Shown one piece after another: positions 1-9,643 of a stretch of DNA of 53,112 nucleotides (its first letter is position 1; the number at the start of each line of letters is the position of its first letter). The translations under genes were made by a program, and so were the position numbers. The notes under the pieces were generated by a model that saw only the letters and a list, made by a program, of their open reading frames with translations, was not told the DNA's origin and searched no databases. The DNA is from Pseudomonas sp. GM74. GTDB lineage: Bacteria; Pseudomonadota; Gammaproteobacteria; Pseudomonadales; Pseudomonadaceae. The stretch spans positions 1 to 53,112 of the forward strand of contig NZ_AKJG01000005.1 in the NCBI RefSeq assembly GCF_000282455.1, in the 5' to 3' direction.

Positions 1-69
1 CCCGCTGCCGCGAAGCCTGCCGCCAAACCGCCAGTCTCCGCGCCGGCCACTCCAGTGGGGAGAGAATAA
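1..69 (+). CDS. mreC: MreC, C-terminal tail (partial)
   Basis: Only the last 22 codons are in the window, read in frame from base 1. They encode an Ala/Pro/Lys-rich tail ending in GRE and a TAA stop. The stop overlaps the ATG of the next gene (TAATG), which is the usual mreC-mreD coupling. MreC is a periplasmic bitopic scaffold of the rod-shape elongation complex, and Pseudomonas MreC proteins commonly end in a low-complexity Ala/Pro tail. The identity rests mainly on the following mreD, maf and rng order, because the tail itself has no diagnostic motif. Confidence 0.75.
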   Translation, partial: PAAAKPAAKPPVSAPATPVGRE

Positions 70-560
70 TGGGCGGTGTAAAAGCATCCCGAAACGGCTG
101 GATAGTCTGGTTGACGTTCGCCGTCGGTCTGCTGTTGAGCGTTTCGCCTCTACCGCAATTCATGGAAATCCTGCGCCCGCTGTGGCTGGCCTTGTTGCTG
201 GCATTCTGGGCGTTGAACCTGCCGCAGACCGTCGGGATGGTGACGGCGTTTTGCCTGGGGCTGGCTGAAGACGTGCTCTACGGCACGCTCCTGGGGCAGA
301 ACGCCTTGATCCTGACCCTCATCACCTATCTGGTGCTGGCGCTGCAACAACGCCTGCGGATGTTTCCGATGTGGCAGCAGAGCCTGGTGATCCTGGTGAT
401 CTTCGGCCTCGCCCAGCTCGTACAACTGTGGCTCAGTGCCTTGACCGGCAATCGTCAGCCGACGCTGGCGCTGGTGCTGCCGGCACTGGTCAGTGCGCTG
501 CTCTGGCCCTGGATCAGTTTCGGTTTGCGCGGACTGCGTCGACGCTACAAAATCAATTAA
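69..560 (+). CDS. mreD: Rod shape-determining protein MreD
   Basis: This 163-residue inner-membrane protein is mostly hydrophobic, with about five or six membrane segments and a basic C-terminal end ([10 protein letters not shown]). Size and hydrophobicity match the MreD family, which works with MreB, MreC, PBP2 and RodA in lateral wall synthesis. A strong purine-rich ribosome-binding site (GGGGAGAG) lies just upstream, inside the end of mreC. The start overlaps the mreC stop, so translation is probably coupled. maf follows after 32 bases and is probably co-transcribed. Confidence 0.9.
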   Translation: MGGVKASRNGWIVWLTFAVGLLLSVSPLPQFMEILRPLWLALLLAFWALNLPQTVGMVTAFCLGLAEDVLYGTLLGQNALILTLITYLVLALQQRLRMFPMWQQSLVILVIFGLAQLVQLWLSALTGNRQPTLALVLPALVSALLWPWISFGLRGLRRRYKIN

Positions 561-592
561 TTCGCTCAGGCATTGGACAGGGAGAGGTCTTG

Positions 593-1189
593 ATGAAACG
601 GTTGTACCTCGCCTCTGGTTCGCCGCGTCGACGTGAATTGCTCACGCAGATCGGCGTTCCGTTCTGCGCCGTCAGCGCGGACATCGATGAAACTCCTTTA
701 GCTCAAGAATCCCCATCGGCTTATGTCGAGCGCCTGGCGCGCGGCAAGGCCGAGGCCGGACGCGGCGGCGCTGTGTCCGAAGAACCGTTCTGCGTGCTCG
801 GCGCCGATACCGCCGTGGTGCTCGATGGAAAAATTCTCGGTAAACCGGTTGATCAAGCGGATGCGTGCGCCATGCTGATGATGTTGTCAGGGTGCGAACA
901 CGAAGTCCTGACCGCGATTGCCGTGCTCGATGGCGAACGTTGCGAATCCCGGGTTGTCACCAGTCGCGTGCGTTTTCGGGATATCAGTCGTGAAGAAGCC
1001 GTGGCCTACTGGGCCAGTGGCGAACCACGGGACAAGGCGGGCGGTTATGGCATTCAAGGACTGGGTGCGGTGTTTGTCGCCGGGCTCGATGGAAGTTATT
1101 CAGCGGTGGTCGGACTGCCGCTTTGCGAAACCGCGGAACTGCTCGGCCATTTCGGCATACCCTGTTGGCAACCCCGGAACGCGCTTTAA
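593..1189 (+). CDS. maf: Maf-family nucleotide pyrophosphatase (YhdE type, dTTP/UTPase)
   Basis: The 198-residue protein begins [17 protein letters not shown], the Maf N-terminal signature that binds the triphosphate. [10 protein letters not shown] and a GKPVDQADA stretch follow. This subfamily hydrolyses dTTP, UTP and modified pyrimidine nucleotides to monophosphates and has been linked to septum inhibition. The frame is open further upstream to base 371, but that part lies inside mreD. The ATG at 593 is preceded by GGGAGAGG and starts the conserved motif, so it was chosen. The mreBCD-maf-rng order is conserved in gammaproteobacteria. Confidence 0.93.
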   Translation: MKRLYLASGSPRRRELLTQIGVPFCAVSADIDETPLAQESPSAYVERLARGKAEAGRGGAVSEEPFCVLGADTAVVLDGKILGKPVDQADACAMLMMLSGCEHEVLTAIAVLDGERCESRVVTSRVRFRDISREEAVAYWASGEPRDKAGGYGIQGLGAVFVAGLDGSYSAVVGLPLCETAELLGHFGIPCWQPRNAL

Positions 1190-1246
1190 GCGTCTTCCTG
1201 AACAGATGCGGCCATTATCGTGAACATGCCTGAACGAGACCCTGCC

Positions 1247-2704
1247 ATGAGTGAAGAGATCCTGATCAACATCACGCCGATGGAGTCGCGCGTGGCGGTG
1301 GTCGAAAACGGTGTCCTGCAAGAGGTCCATGTCGAGCGCACGCAAAAGCGCGGGATCGTCGGGAACATCTATAAAGGCAAGGTCGTGCGGGTATTGCCGG
1401 GGATGCAAGCGGCATTCGTCGATATCGGCCTGGACCGTGCAGCATTCATTCATGCGTCGGAAATTTCCCTGCGCGAAGGCCCGGCGGTCGAGAGCATCAG
1501 TGCACTGGTGCACGAAGGCCAGAGCCTGGTGGTGCAGGTGACCAAGGACCCGATCGGCTCCAAGGGCGCACGCCTGACCACCCAGCTTTCGATCCCTTCG
1601 CGTTACCTGGTATACATGCCGCGCACCGCTCACGTCGGCATTTCCCTGAAGATCGAAGACGAAGCCGAGCGCGAACGCCTCAAGCAGGTGGTCACCGACT
1701 GCGTGGCCAAGGAAGGGATAAAGGAGGCCGGCGGTTTCATCCTGCGCACGGCAGCCGAAGGTGCCGGCGCCGATGAAATCCTCATGGACATCCGCTACCT
1801 GCGCCGTCTCTGGGATCAGATCAACGCCCAGATCAAAACCATCAGCGCGCCTAGCGTGATCTACGAAGACCTCGGTCTGGCGCTGCGCACCCTGCGTGAC
1901 CTGGTGAGCCCGAAAATCGAGAAGATCCGCATCGACTCTCGGGAGACCTTTCAGAAAACCACGCAATTCGTCGCCGAACTGATGCCCGAGATTGCCGACC
2001 GCCTGGAGCATTACCCGGGTGAGCGGCCGATTTTCGACCTGTATGGCGTCGAAGACGAAATCCAGAAGGCCCTCGAGCGCAAGGTCCCGCTCAAGTCCGG
2101 CGGTTATCTGGTGGTCGATCCGGCGGAAGCCATGAGCACCATCGACGTCAACACCGGGGCGTTCGTCGGCCATCGCAATCTCGAAGAGACCATCTTCAAG
2201 ACCAACCTCGAAGCCGCGACGGCCATCGCCCGTCAATTGCGCCTGCGTAACCTGGGCGGAATCATCATCATCGACTTCATCGACATGGAAGATGAAGAAC
2301 ACCAGCGTCAGGTGTTGCGCACCCTCGAAAAGCAATTGGAGCGCGATCACGCCAAGACCAACATCATCGGTATCACCGAGCTGGGCCTGGTGCAGATGAC
2401 CCGCAAGCGCACCCGCGAAAGCCTTGAACAAGTGTTGTGCGAGCCGTGCAATGCCTGTCAGGGACGGGGCAAGCTCAAGACCCCGGAAACCGTTTGCTAC
2501 GAAATCTTCCGTGAAATCCTGCGTGAGGCTCGCGCCTATCAGGCAGAAGGCTATCGTGTATTGGCGAACCAGAAAGTGGTGGACCGCCTGCTCGACGAAG
2601 AGTCGGGTAACGTTGCCGAACTGGAAGGGTTTATCGGGCGCACCATCCGCTTTCAGGTCGAAACCATGTATTCCCAGGAACAATACGACGTGGTGCTGCT
2701 CTGA
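1247..2704 (+). CDS. rng: Ribonuclease G
   Basis: The protein has 485 residues counted from MSEEILINITPMESR; a start 27 bases earlier is possible but not supported by the family N-terminus. An S1 RNA-binding domain occupies the N-terminal ~120 residues (GNIYKGKVVRVLPGMQAAFVDIG). The RNase E/G catalytic region carries the metal-binding acidic residues in STIDVNTGAF and IIIDFIDMED. A zinc-link pair CEPCNAC follows near residue 405. The enzyme is an endonuclease maturing the 16S rRNA 5' end and decaying some mRNAs. Its length equals the short RNase G form rather than RNase E, since there is no long disordered degradosome scaffold. Confidence 0.96.
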   Translation: MSEEILINITPMESRVAVVENGVLQEVHVERTQKRGIVGNIYKGKVVRVLPGMQAAFVDIGLDRAAFIHASEISLREGPAVESISALVHEGQSLVVQVTKDPIGSKGARLTTQLSIPSRYLVYMPRTAHVGISLKIEDEAERERLKQVVTDCVAKEGIKEAGGFILRTAAEGAGADEILMDIRYLRRLWDQINAQIKTISAPSVIYEDLGLALRTLRDLVSPKIEKIRIDSRETFQKTTQFVAELMPEIADRLEHYPGERPIFDLYGVEDEIQKALERKVPLKSGGYLVVDPAEAMSTIDVNTGAFVGHRNLEETIFKTNLEAATAIARQLRLRNLGGIIIIDFIDMEDEEHQRQVLRTLEKQLERDHAKTNIIGITELGLVQMTRKRTRESLEQVLCEPCNACQGRGKLKTPETVCYEIFREILREARAYQAEGYRVLANQKVVDRLLDEESGNVAELEGFIGRTIRFQVETMYSQEQYDVVLL

Positions 2705-2779
2705 AGCGTTTCGTTTTGATTGTTCAAGAATGGCTGGCCTCAGCTTTTTGCAAAACCTTTGCCATGGGGGCCATCTGAC

Positions 2780-5700
2780 ATGGACCGTCTGACACGCATT
2801 TTGGCCGCACTGACCCGCTGGGGTCTGGGCCTGTGCGCGTTGGTTTTGGTGTTGATGGCGCTCTACGTCAGCCTTGGCCGGGAACTGACGCCGTTAGTCG
2901 CCGAGTACCGTGCCGACATCGAAACCAAAGCCAGCGATGCCTTGGGCATGCCGTTGCAGATCGGCGAGCTCGAAGGCAACTGGAGTGGATTCGCCCCCAT
3001 ATTGATGGCGCACGATGTGACGGTCGGCGAGGGCGCCAATGCCCTGCACCTGGACCAGGTGCGTGCCGTACCGGATCTTTGGGCCAGCCTGCTGGCTCGT
3101 CAGGTACGCATCGCTCATCTGGAACTGAGCGGGCTGAAGATCAACGTCAAGGAGGGCGACGACGGTCAATGGGCGCTGGAAGGTTTGCCGGTGCAGCAAG
3201 ACCAGGCCACCGATCCGGAACAACTTTTCAATCGCATGCAGATGATCCAGCAACTGTCGGTGCTCGACAGTCAGGTGACCTTGCAGCCGTTTGGCCAGTC
3301 GCCTCTGACCCTGACTTATGTCGGCCTGAACCTGAAAACCGGGGTGTCACGGCAGTGGCTCGACGCACGACTGACCCTGCCAGACGGGCAACCGGTGGCC
3401 ATGAGCCTGCGTACCCGTATTCGAGCCAGTCAATGGAAGGACGGTGAAGCCGAGGTCTACCTGAGCCTTCCGCAAAGCGACTGGTCGAAGTGGTTGCCCG
3501 AGCGAGTGACCCAAGAGTGGACTTTTTCCGAGATCAAGGCCGGCGGCGAGTTGTGGGCGAGTTGGGGCAAAGGCACCTTGCAAAGCGCTGCATTGCGCCT
3601 GAACGCGCCACAACTCAAGGGCGCGTACGGCGAGCGCAAGCCAGTCCAGATCAACAACCTGGCGCTCAATGGCTACTTCCAGCGCAGTGCCAAAGGCGCG
3701 TCGGTGACTCTGGACTCCCTGGCAATGAGCCTCGGCGAGACCCGCTGGGAAACGCATTTGCAGCTCACGCAAAGCGCCGCCACTGATAAAACCGAAGAGC
3801 TCTGGCACCTGCAAGCCGACCGGGTTGATCTCACTCCGCTGACCCCGCTGCTAAACGCCCTGGCGCCGTTGCCAGAAGGTTTTGCCACGGTTGTCGATCG
3901 ATTGAAAGTCACGGGTGGCCTGCGTAACGTGCTGGTCGACTTCCGCCCCAATGCCATCGACGACAGCAAGTTCGGGTTTGCCGCCAACCTCGACCAGGTC
4001 GGCTTCGACGCTTATCACGGCGCGCCGGCGGCGCGCAATGTCAGCGGCAGCATCAGCGGTGACCTGGGGCAAGGCGAGTTGCGCATGGACAGCAAGGATT
4101 TCATGCTGCACCTGGACCCGATTTTCGCCAAGCCATGGCAGTACATTCAGGCCAATGCGCGGCTGACCTGGAAACTCGATAAAGAAGGTTTCACCCTGAT
4201 CGCGCCATATCTGAAAGTGCTGGGCGAGGAAGGCAAGATCGCCGGCGACTTCCTGATTCGCCTGCACTTCGACAGCACTCAGGAAGACTACATGGACCTG
4301 CGTGTCGGCATGGTGGACGGTGACGGTCGCTACACCGCCAAGTACCTGCCGGCAGTCCTCGGCCCTGCGCTGGATGAATGGCTGCGCACGGCGATTCTCA
4401 AGGGCGCGGTGGATCAAGGCTTCTTCCAGTATCAAGGGTCGCTCAGCCATGGTGCCGCGGACGTCGATCGCAGCATCAGCCTGTTCTTCAAGGTCCACGA
4501 TGCCGAACTGGCCTTTCAGCCGGGCTGGCCCCATGTCAGCAAGGTCAGCGGTGATGTGTTTGTCGAAGACAGCGGCGTGCGGATTCTGGCCAGCAAAGGC
4601 CAGTTGCTCGATACGCAGGTCAACGATATCTACGTCAACATTCCCCATGTGCCGGCCGGGCAGACCTCTCATTTGTTCCTCGATGGAGGATTTTCCGGCG
4701 GGTTGGGCGATGGCCTGAAAATCCTCCAGGAAGCGCCGATCGGCACCGGGGCAACCTTTGCCGGCTGGGAGGGCGAGGGGGACCTGCAAGGCAAGTTGAA
4801 GCTGAATATTCCCCTGGCAAAAGGCGAGGAGCCGAAGATCCTCGTCGACTTCAAGACCGCCAAGGCTCGCTTGAAACTGGCCGAACCTGCGCTGGAACTG
4901 ACCCAGCTCAAAGGTGATTTCCGTTTCGACAGTGGCAAAGGCCTGAGCGGGCACAACATCAGTGCCCGGGCGTTCGACAAGCCGGTCACCGCACAGATTT
5001 TTGCCGATGGCAGCCCGGGCAAACTCAATACCCGGGTGGCCGCGTCAGGGCAGGTCGAGGTCAAGAAACTGACCGACTGGCTGAAGGTGACCCAGCCTCT
5101 GCCGGTGAGTGGCGTGATCCCGTATCAACTGCAACTGACCCTGGACGGCGCCGATAGCCAGTTGATGGTCAATTCCAGTCTCAGGGGCGTGGCCGTCGAT
5201 TTGCCGGCGCCGTTCGGCATGACCTCCGAGGCTGGGCGCGACACGACGTTCCGCATGACTTTGCAGGGCGACGAGCGGCGTTATTGGGCCAACTACGGGG
5301 ACCTGGCGAGTTTCACGTTCGCGGCTCCGGCCAGCAATTTCGCCGATGGTCGCGGGGACTTGTTCCTCGGTGGCGGCGAGGCCGTGTTGCCGGGCACCAA
5401 AGGCCTGCGGATACGGGGCGTGTTGTCGGAGCTGGACGTTGGCCCGTGGAAGGACCTGGTGGACAGGTACGCCGGACAGGACCCAGGCGGCAGCGCCAGG
5501 CAACTGCTCAGCGGCGCGGATTTCCAGGTCGGCAAGCTCAGCGGTATCGGCACCACCCTCGATCAGGCCTCGATCCAGCTGGCGCGCAAGCCTTCCGCCT
5601 GGGCGTTGCAACTGGACAGCCAGCAGATCAAGGGCAGCGCCAATCTTCCCGATTTGAAGGCCGCGCCAATCACGATCAATCTGCAAACCGTGCGTCTGCC

Positions 5701-6583
5701 CGCGCCGGACCCGACCGTGCTGGCCGATGAAAACTCGCCGGATCCACTGGCGTCGGTGGACCCGACGAAAATCCCCGCGATGGACATCACCATCAATCAG
5801 CTATTCCAGGGCCAGGATCTGGTGGGTGGCTGGTCGCTGAAGATTCGTCCGACGCCCAAGGGCATCGTGTTCAACTCCCTGGACCTGGGCCTCAAGGGCA
5901 TGCTGTTGGTGGGCAGTGGTGGCTGGGAAGGCGTGCCTGGCGCCAGCAACAGCTGGTACAAGGGCCGCATCAGCGGCAAGAACCTGGCCGATGTGCTCAA
6001 GGGCTGGGGGTTTGCGCCGAGCGTCACCAGCAAGGATTTCTATATGGACGTTGATGGCCGCTGGCCCGGCTCGCCGGCCTGGGTGGCGACCAAGCGTTTC
6101 TCCGGCTCGCTCGATGCGACGCTCAATCAGGGCCAGTTCGTCGAGGTTGAGGGCAGTGCCCAGGCGTTGCGGGTATTTGGCTTGCTCAACTTCAACTCCA
6201 TCGGCCGGCGCCTGCGCCTGGACTTCTCCGACCTGTTCGGCAAGGGCCTGAGTTATGACCGGGTCAAAGGGCTGCTGGTCGGGACCAATGGCGTGTATGT
6301 CACCCGTGAGCCGATCCGGCTGACGGGGCCGTCGAGCACAATCGAACTCGACGGCACCCTGAACATGGTGGCCGATCAGATCGATGCGAAACTGATGGTG
6401 ACCTTGCCTGTGACCAATAACCTGCCGATTGCCGCGCTGATCGTCGGTGCACCCGCGGTCGGTGGAGCGCTGTTCCTGATCGACAAGCTGATCGGTGACC
6501 GGGTCGCCCGTTTCGCCAGTGTGAAGTACACCGTCAAAGGACCGTGGAAAGAACCGAAGATTACCTTCGACAAGGCTTTTTGA
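2780..6583 (+). CDS. yhdP: YhdP-family AsmA-like intermembrane lipid transport protein
   Basis: A 1,267-residue protein starts MDRLTRILAALTRWG. It has one N-terminal membrane anchor (about residues 12-33) and then a very long beta-rich periplasmic part typical of the AsmA/TamB/YhdP repeating-groove superfamily. The C-terminal segment with GPSSTIELDG and VVGAPAVGGALFLIDKLIG matches the conserved end of YhdP. YhdP, TamB and YdbH are known to move phospholipids to the outer membrane in enterobacteria. The ATG at 2780 was preferred to one at 2720 because it puts the membrane anchor directly at the N-terminus. The gene sits 75 bases after rng in a conserved order. Confidence 0.92.
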   Translation: MDRLTRILAALTRWGLGLCALVLVLMALYVSLGRELTPLVAEYRADIETKASDALGMPLQIGELEGNWSGFAPILMAHDVTVGEGANALHLDQVRAVPDLWASLLARQVRIAHLELSGLKINVKEGDDGQWALEGLPVQQDQATDPEQLFNRMQMIQQLSVLDSQVTLQPFGQSPLTLTYVGLNLKTGVSRQWLDARLTLPDGQPVAMSLRTRIRASQWKDGEAEVYLSLPQSDWSKWLPERVTQEWTFSEIKAGGELWASWGKGTLQSAALRLNAPQLKGAYGERKPVQINNLALNGYFQRSAKGASVTLDSLAMSLGETRWETHLQLTQSAATDKTEELWHLQADRVDLTPLTPLLNALAPLPEGFATVVDRLKVTGGLRNVLVDFRPNAIDDSKFGFAANLDQVGFDAYHGAPAARNVSGSISGDLGQGELRMDSKDFMLHLDPIFAKPWQYIQANARLTWKLDKEGFTLIAPYLKVLGEEGKIAGDFLIRLHFDSTQEDYMDLRVGMVDGDGRYTAKYLPAVLGPALDEWLRTAILKGAVDQGFFQYQGSLSHGAADVDRSISLFFKVHDAELAFQPGWPHVSKVSGDVFVEDSGVRILASKGQLLDTQVNDIYVNIPHVPAGQTSHLFLDGGFSGGLGDGLKILQEAPIGTGATFAGWEGEGDLQGKLKLNIPLAKGEEPKILVDFKTAKARLKLAEPALELTQLKGDFRFDSGKGLSGHNISARAFDKPVTAQIFADGSPGKLNTRVAASGQVEVKKLTDWLKVTQPLPVSGVIPYQLQLTLDGADSQLMVNSSLRGVAVDLPAPFGMTSEAGRDTTFRMTLQGDERRYWANYGDLASFTFAAPASNFADGRGDLFLGGGEAVLPGTKGLRIRGVLSELDVGPWKDLVDRYAGQDPGGSARQLLSGADFQVGKLSGIGTTLDQASIQLARKPSAWALQLDSQQIKGSANLPDLKAAPITINLQTVRLPAPDPTVLADENSPDPLASVDPTKIPAMDITINQLFQGQDLVGGWSLKIRPTPKGIVFNSLDLGLKGMLLVGSGGWEGVPGASNSWYKGRISGKNLADVLKGWGFAPSVTSKDFYMDVDGRWPGSPAWVATKRFSGSLDATLNQGQFVEVEGSAQALRVFGLLNFNSIGRRLRLDFSDLFGKGLSYDRVKGLLVGTNGVYVTREPIRLTGPSSTIELDGTLNMVADQIDAKLMVTLPVTNNLPIAALIVGAPAVGGALFLIDKLIGDRVARFASVKYTVKGPWKEPKITFDKAF

Positions 6584-6652
6584 GATCCTTTTGAAAAGGC
6601 GCTCGGCAAGCCTATGGAGTAGCATGGCCGCATACGATACCAGGAGTGCGCC

Positions 6653-7507
6653 ATGTCTGTAGCGGTGATTCAAATGGTCAGCCAGAGCGATGTGCCGGCC
6701 AATCTGGCCCAGGCCCGTCGGCTGCTCGAGCAAGCGGCCGCCGGTGGCGCGGAACTGGCCGTATTGCCGGAAAACTTCGCCGCCATGGGCCGGCGCGACA
6801 TTGCCGACATCGGGCGCGCCGAAGCACTGGGCGAAGGCCCGATCCTGCCATGGTTGAAACAGACCGCGCGCGACCTCAGGTTATGGATTGTGGCCGGCAC
6901 GTTGCCGTTGCCGCCGGTGGATCAACCGACGGCCAAGGTGCATGCCTGTTCATTGCTGGTCGATGATCAGGGCGAAACGGTGGCGCGCTACGACAAGCTG
7001 CACCTGTTCGACGTCGACGTGGCGGACAATCGCGGCCGTTATCGTGAATCCGATGACTATGCTTATGGCAACGGGGTGGTCGTGGCGGACACGCCTGTCG
7101 GCCGGGTTGGCCTGACGGTCTGTTACGACTTGCGCTTCCCGGAACTGTACAGCGAATTGCGCGCAGCCGGCGCGGAGCTGATTACCGCCCCTTCGGCCTT
7201 CACGGCGGTGACCGGCGCGGCACATTGGGATGTGCTGATTCGTGCGCGAGCCATCGAGACGCAATGTTACGTGCTCGCGGCTGCCCAGGGCGGGAAGCAT
7301 CCGGGGCCGCGGGAAACCTTTGGGCATGCCGCCATCGTCGACCCGTGGGGGCGTGTGCTGGCACAACAGGATCAAGGCGAGGCCGTGCTGCTGGCCGAAC
7401 GCGACAGCAGCGAACAGGCGTCCATCCGGGCGCGGATGCCGGTGTCCAGTCACCGGCGCTTTTTCTCGCAGGGCGCCCAGCGACCTGCATCAGAACGACG
7501 AATTTAA
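6653..7507 (+). CDS. Carbon-nitrogen hydrolase, Nit1/YbeM-like amidase
   Basis: The 284-residue protein has the nitrilase-superfamily catalytic triad: Glu in AVLPENFA, Lys in RYDKLHLFDV and Cys in GLTVCYDLRFPELY. The HLFDVD and CYDLRFPEL signatures are those of the Nit1/YbeM branch, whose characterised members hydrolyse deaminated glutathione. That branch assignment is inferred; the superfamily assignment is secure. A ribosome-binding site (CCAGGAG) precedes the ATG. The stop is 12 bases before tldD, which suggests co-transcription. Confidence 0.9.
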   Translation: MSVAVIQMVSQSDVPANLAQARRLLEQAAAGGAELAVLPENFAAMGRRDIADIGRAEALGEGPILPWLKQTARDLRLWIVAGTLPLPPVDQPTAKVHACSLLVDDQGETVARYDKLHLFDVDVADNRGRYRESDDYAYGNGVVVADTPVGRVGLTVCYDLRFPELYSELRAAGAELITAPSAFTAVTGAAHWDVLIRARAIETQCYVLAAAQGGKHPGPRETFGHAAIVDPWGRVLAQQDQGEAVLLAERDSSEQASIRARMPVSSHRRFFSQGAQRPASERRI

Positions 7508-7519
7508 GGCGTAAAGCAT

Positions 7520-8962
7520 ATGAGCGAGTTGTTGTCCTCAGTCAGTGAACACCTGCTGGCGCCTGGTGGCGTCACGATCGAGAGCCTGCAAGGCGTGCTC
7601 GGCGATCTGGCCGGGCCGGGCATCGATGCGGCCGACCTGTATTTCCAGGGGCAGATCTCCGAGTCCTGGGCGCTGGAAGACGGCATCGTCAAGGAAGGCA
7701 GCTTCAACCTTGACCAGGGTGTGGGCGTGCGCGCGCAATCGGGTGAAAAAACCGGTTTTGCCTACAGCAATGCCATCACCCTGGAAGCCCTTGGCGCGGC
7801 GGCGCGTGCTGCCCGTTCGATTTCCCGGGCAGGGCAGCACGGCACCGTACAGGCATTCAGCAGCCAGGATGTCGCGCAGTTGTATGCGCCGGATAATCCC
7901 CTGGAAGTGCTGACCCGTGCCGAGAAAGTCGATTTGCTCAAGCGAATCGATGCCGCGACCCGCGCCCTCGACCCGCGCATCCAGCAAGTCACCGTGAGCA
8001 TGGCCGGTGTCTGGGAACGGATTCTGGTGGCCTCCACTGACGGCGGTCTGGCGGCGGATGTGCGCCCGCTGGTGCGTTTCAACGTCAGCGTGATCGTCGA
8101 GCAGAACGGTCGCCGCGAGCGCGGCGGCCATGGTGGTGGCGGTCGGACCGATTACCGTTATTTCCTCGGCGAAGACCGCGCCATGGGCTATGCCCGTGAA
8201 GCGTTGCGCCAGGCGCTGGTCAACCTCGAAGCCATTCCGGCACCGGCCGGTACCTTGCCGGTGGTGCTCGGCTCAGGCTGGTCCGGCGTGCTGTTGCACG
8301 AAGCGGTCGGTCACGGTCTGGAAGGCGACTTCAACCGCAAGGGCAGTTCGGCTTACAGCGGGCGCATGGGCGAGATGGTTGCGTCGAAACTGTGCACCAT
8401 TGTCGATGACGGCACCCTGGCCGGTCGCCGTGGCTCGTTGAGCGTCGACGACGAAGGCACGCCGACCGAGTGCACCACGCTGATCGAAAACGGCGTACTC
8501 AAGGGCTACATGCAGGACAAGCTCAACGCCCGCCTGATGGGCGTGGCGCGCACCGGTAACGGTCGTCGCGAATCCTACGCGCACCTGCCGATGCCGCGCA
8601 TGACCAACACCTACATGCTCGCTGGCGAAAGCGATCCGGCGGAAATCATCGCCTCGGTGAAACGCGGCATCTACTGCGCCAACCTGGGTGGCGGTCAGGT
8701 GGACATCACCAGCGGCAAATTCGTGTTCTCCACCAGCGAGGCGTACCTGATCGAGGACGGCAAGATCACCGCTCCGGTCAAGGGCGCAACCCTGATCGGC
8801 AACGGGCCGGAAGCCATGAGCAAGGTGTCGATGGTCGGTAATGATCTGGCGCTGGACAGCGGCGTGGGCACGTGTGGCAAGGATGGGCAGTCGGTGCCGG
8901 TGGGTGTCGGCCAGCCAACGCTGAAGATTGATGCGATCACCGTGGGTGGCACGGGTTCGTAA
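7520..8962 (+). CDS. tldD: TldD metalloprotease subunit
   Basis: The 480-residue protein contains the TldD zinc motif [11 protein letters not shown] (HExxxH, about residue 260) and the glycine-rich [12 protein letters not shown] segment. TldD pairs with TldE (PmbA) to form the cytoplasmic protease that degrades unfolded peptides, matures microcin B17 and processes CcdA. The length is typical. Its partner pmbA lies downstream at 9644 on the same strand, separated by the opposite-strand yjgA gene, an arrangement conserved in pseudomonads. Confidence 0.96.
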   Translation: MSELLSSVSEHLLAPGGVTIESLQGVLGDLAGPGIDAADLYFQGQISESWALEDGIVKEGSFNLDQGVGVRAQSGEKTGFAYSNAITLEALGAAARAARSISRAGQHGTVQAFSSQDVAQLYAPDNPLEVLTRAEKVDLLKRIDAATRALDPRIQQVTVSMAGVWERILVASTDGGLAADVRPLVRFNVSVIVEQNGRRERGGHGGGGRTDYRYFLGEDRAMGYAREALRQALVNLEAIPAPAGTLPVVLGSGWSGVLLHEAVGHGLEGDFNRKGSSAYSGRMGEMVASKLCTIVDDGTLAGRRGSLSVDDEGTPTECTTLIENGVLKGYMQDKLNARLMGVARTGNGRRESYAHLPMPRMTNTYMLAGESDPAEIIASVKRGIYCANLGGGQVDITSGKFVFSTSEAYLIEDGKITAPVKGATLIGNGPEAMSKVSMVGNDLALDSGVGTCGKDGQSVPVGVGQPTLKIDAITVGGTGS

Positions 8963-8975
8963 GAAATGAAGCTGC

Positions 8976-9000
8976 GGGTGAGCTGCGAGGCAGCTCACCC
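8976..9000. terminator. Hairpin between convergent tldD and yjgA
   Basis: An 11-bp perfect stem (GGGTGAGCTGC / GCAGCTCACCC) with a 3-base loop sits in the 48-base convergent gap. Neither side has a clear T-run, so this may be a weak bidirectional terminator or a 3'-end stabiliser. Confidence 0.5.
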
Positions 9001-9010
9001 GATTCGAGAA

Positions 9011-9535
9011 TTAACGCAGACCGCGTTGAGTCTCGTCCAGCTCACGGATGTACTTGAAGATTTTACGGCTGGAAGCAGGAGGCTTGTTTTGCGCAAGCTC
9101 ATGCTGGGCCTGACGGATCAGGGAACGCAATTGCTGGCGGTCCGCGTCCGGGTAGTCGACGACGAATTTTTCCAGAACGGCATCGTCGCCGGCGATCAGA
9201 CGATCGCGCCAGCGCTCCAGGTTATGGAAGCGTTCGTTGTATTGACGGGTGGAGGCATCGAGTTGATCGAGCAGAACCAGAATGGCGGCAGTGTCCTGAT
9301 CGCGCATCAGTTTGCCGATGAACTGAAGGTGCCGTTTCCGCGCGATATTCGCGGTGTGCTTGGGCGCATCGGCCAAAGCCCGACGCATTCCGTCGGTCAA
9401 GGGCAGTTTTGCCAGCAAGTCAGGCTTGAGTGTTGTAAGGCGCTCGCCAAGGTCAACCAGAGCATGCAGCTCGCGTTTGACCTGGGATTTGCTTTTTTCT
9501 CCCGTATCGAGGGAGTCGTCGTAAGAATCAACCAT
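9011..9535 (-). CDS. yjgA: YjgA/DarP, dual-action ribosomal maturation protein (DUF615)
   Basis: A 174-residue, charged, helical protein starts [18 protein letters not shown]. The [19 protein letters not shown] segment and the RDRLIAGDD and LRSLIRQAQ blocks match the YjgA family, now called DarP, which binds late 50S precursors and helps shape the peptidyl-transferase centre. The frame stays open upstream to base 11056, but that extension is antisense to pmbA and has no family similarity. The gene runs against its neighbours tldD and pmbA. Confidence 0.93.
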   Translation of the reverse strand: MVDSYDDSLDTGEKSKSQVKRELHALVDLGERLTTLKPDLLAKLPLTDGMRRALADAPKHTANIARKRHLQFIGKLMRDQDTAAILVLLDQLDASTRQYNERFHNLERWRDRLIAGDDAVLEKFVVDYPDADRQQLRSLIRQAQHELAQNKPPASSRKIFKYIRELDETQRGLR

Positions 9536-9643
9536 GGTGGCCGTCCGCAAAGAATCGCCGCCATGATAACCAGTCGGGGGCCGCTTGTCCGGCCCGGTCG
9601 CTCGATGACCGTTACCGAAAGCAGAATTTGAGTGGAGAACAGC

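Noticed and set aside
1100..2683. A 527-codon minus-strand open frame opposite rng
   Set aside because: Antisense shadow produced by high GC content; rng on the plus strand has all family motifs and this frame has none.
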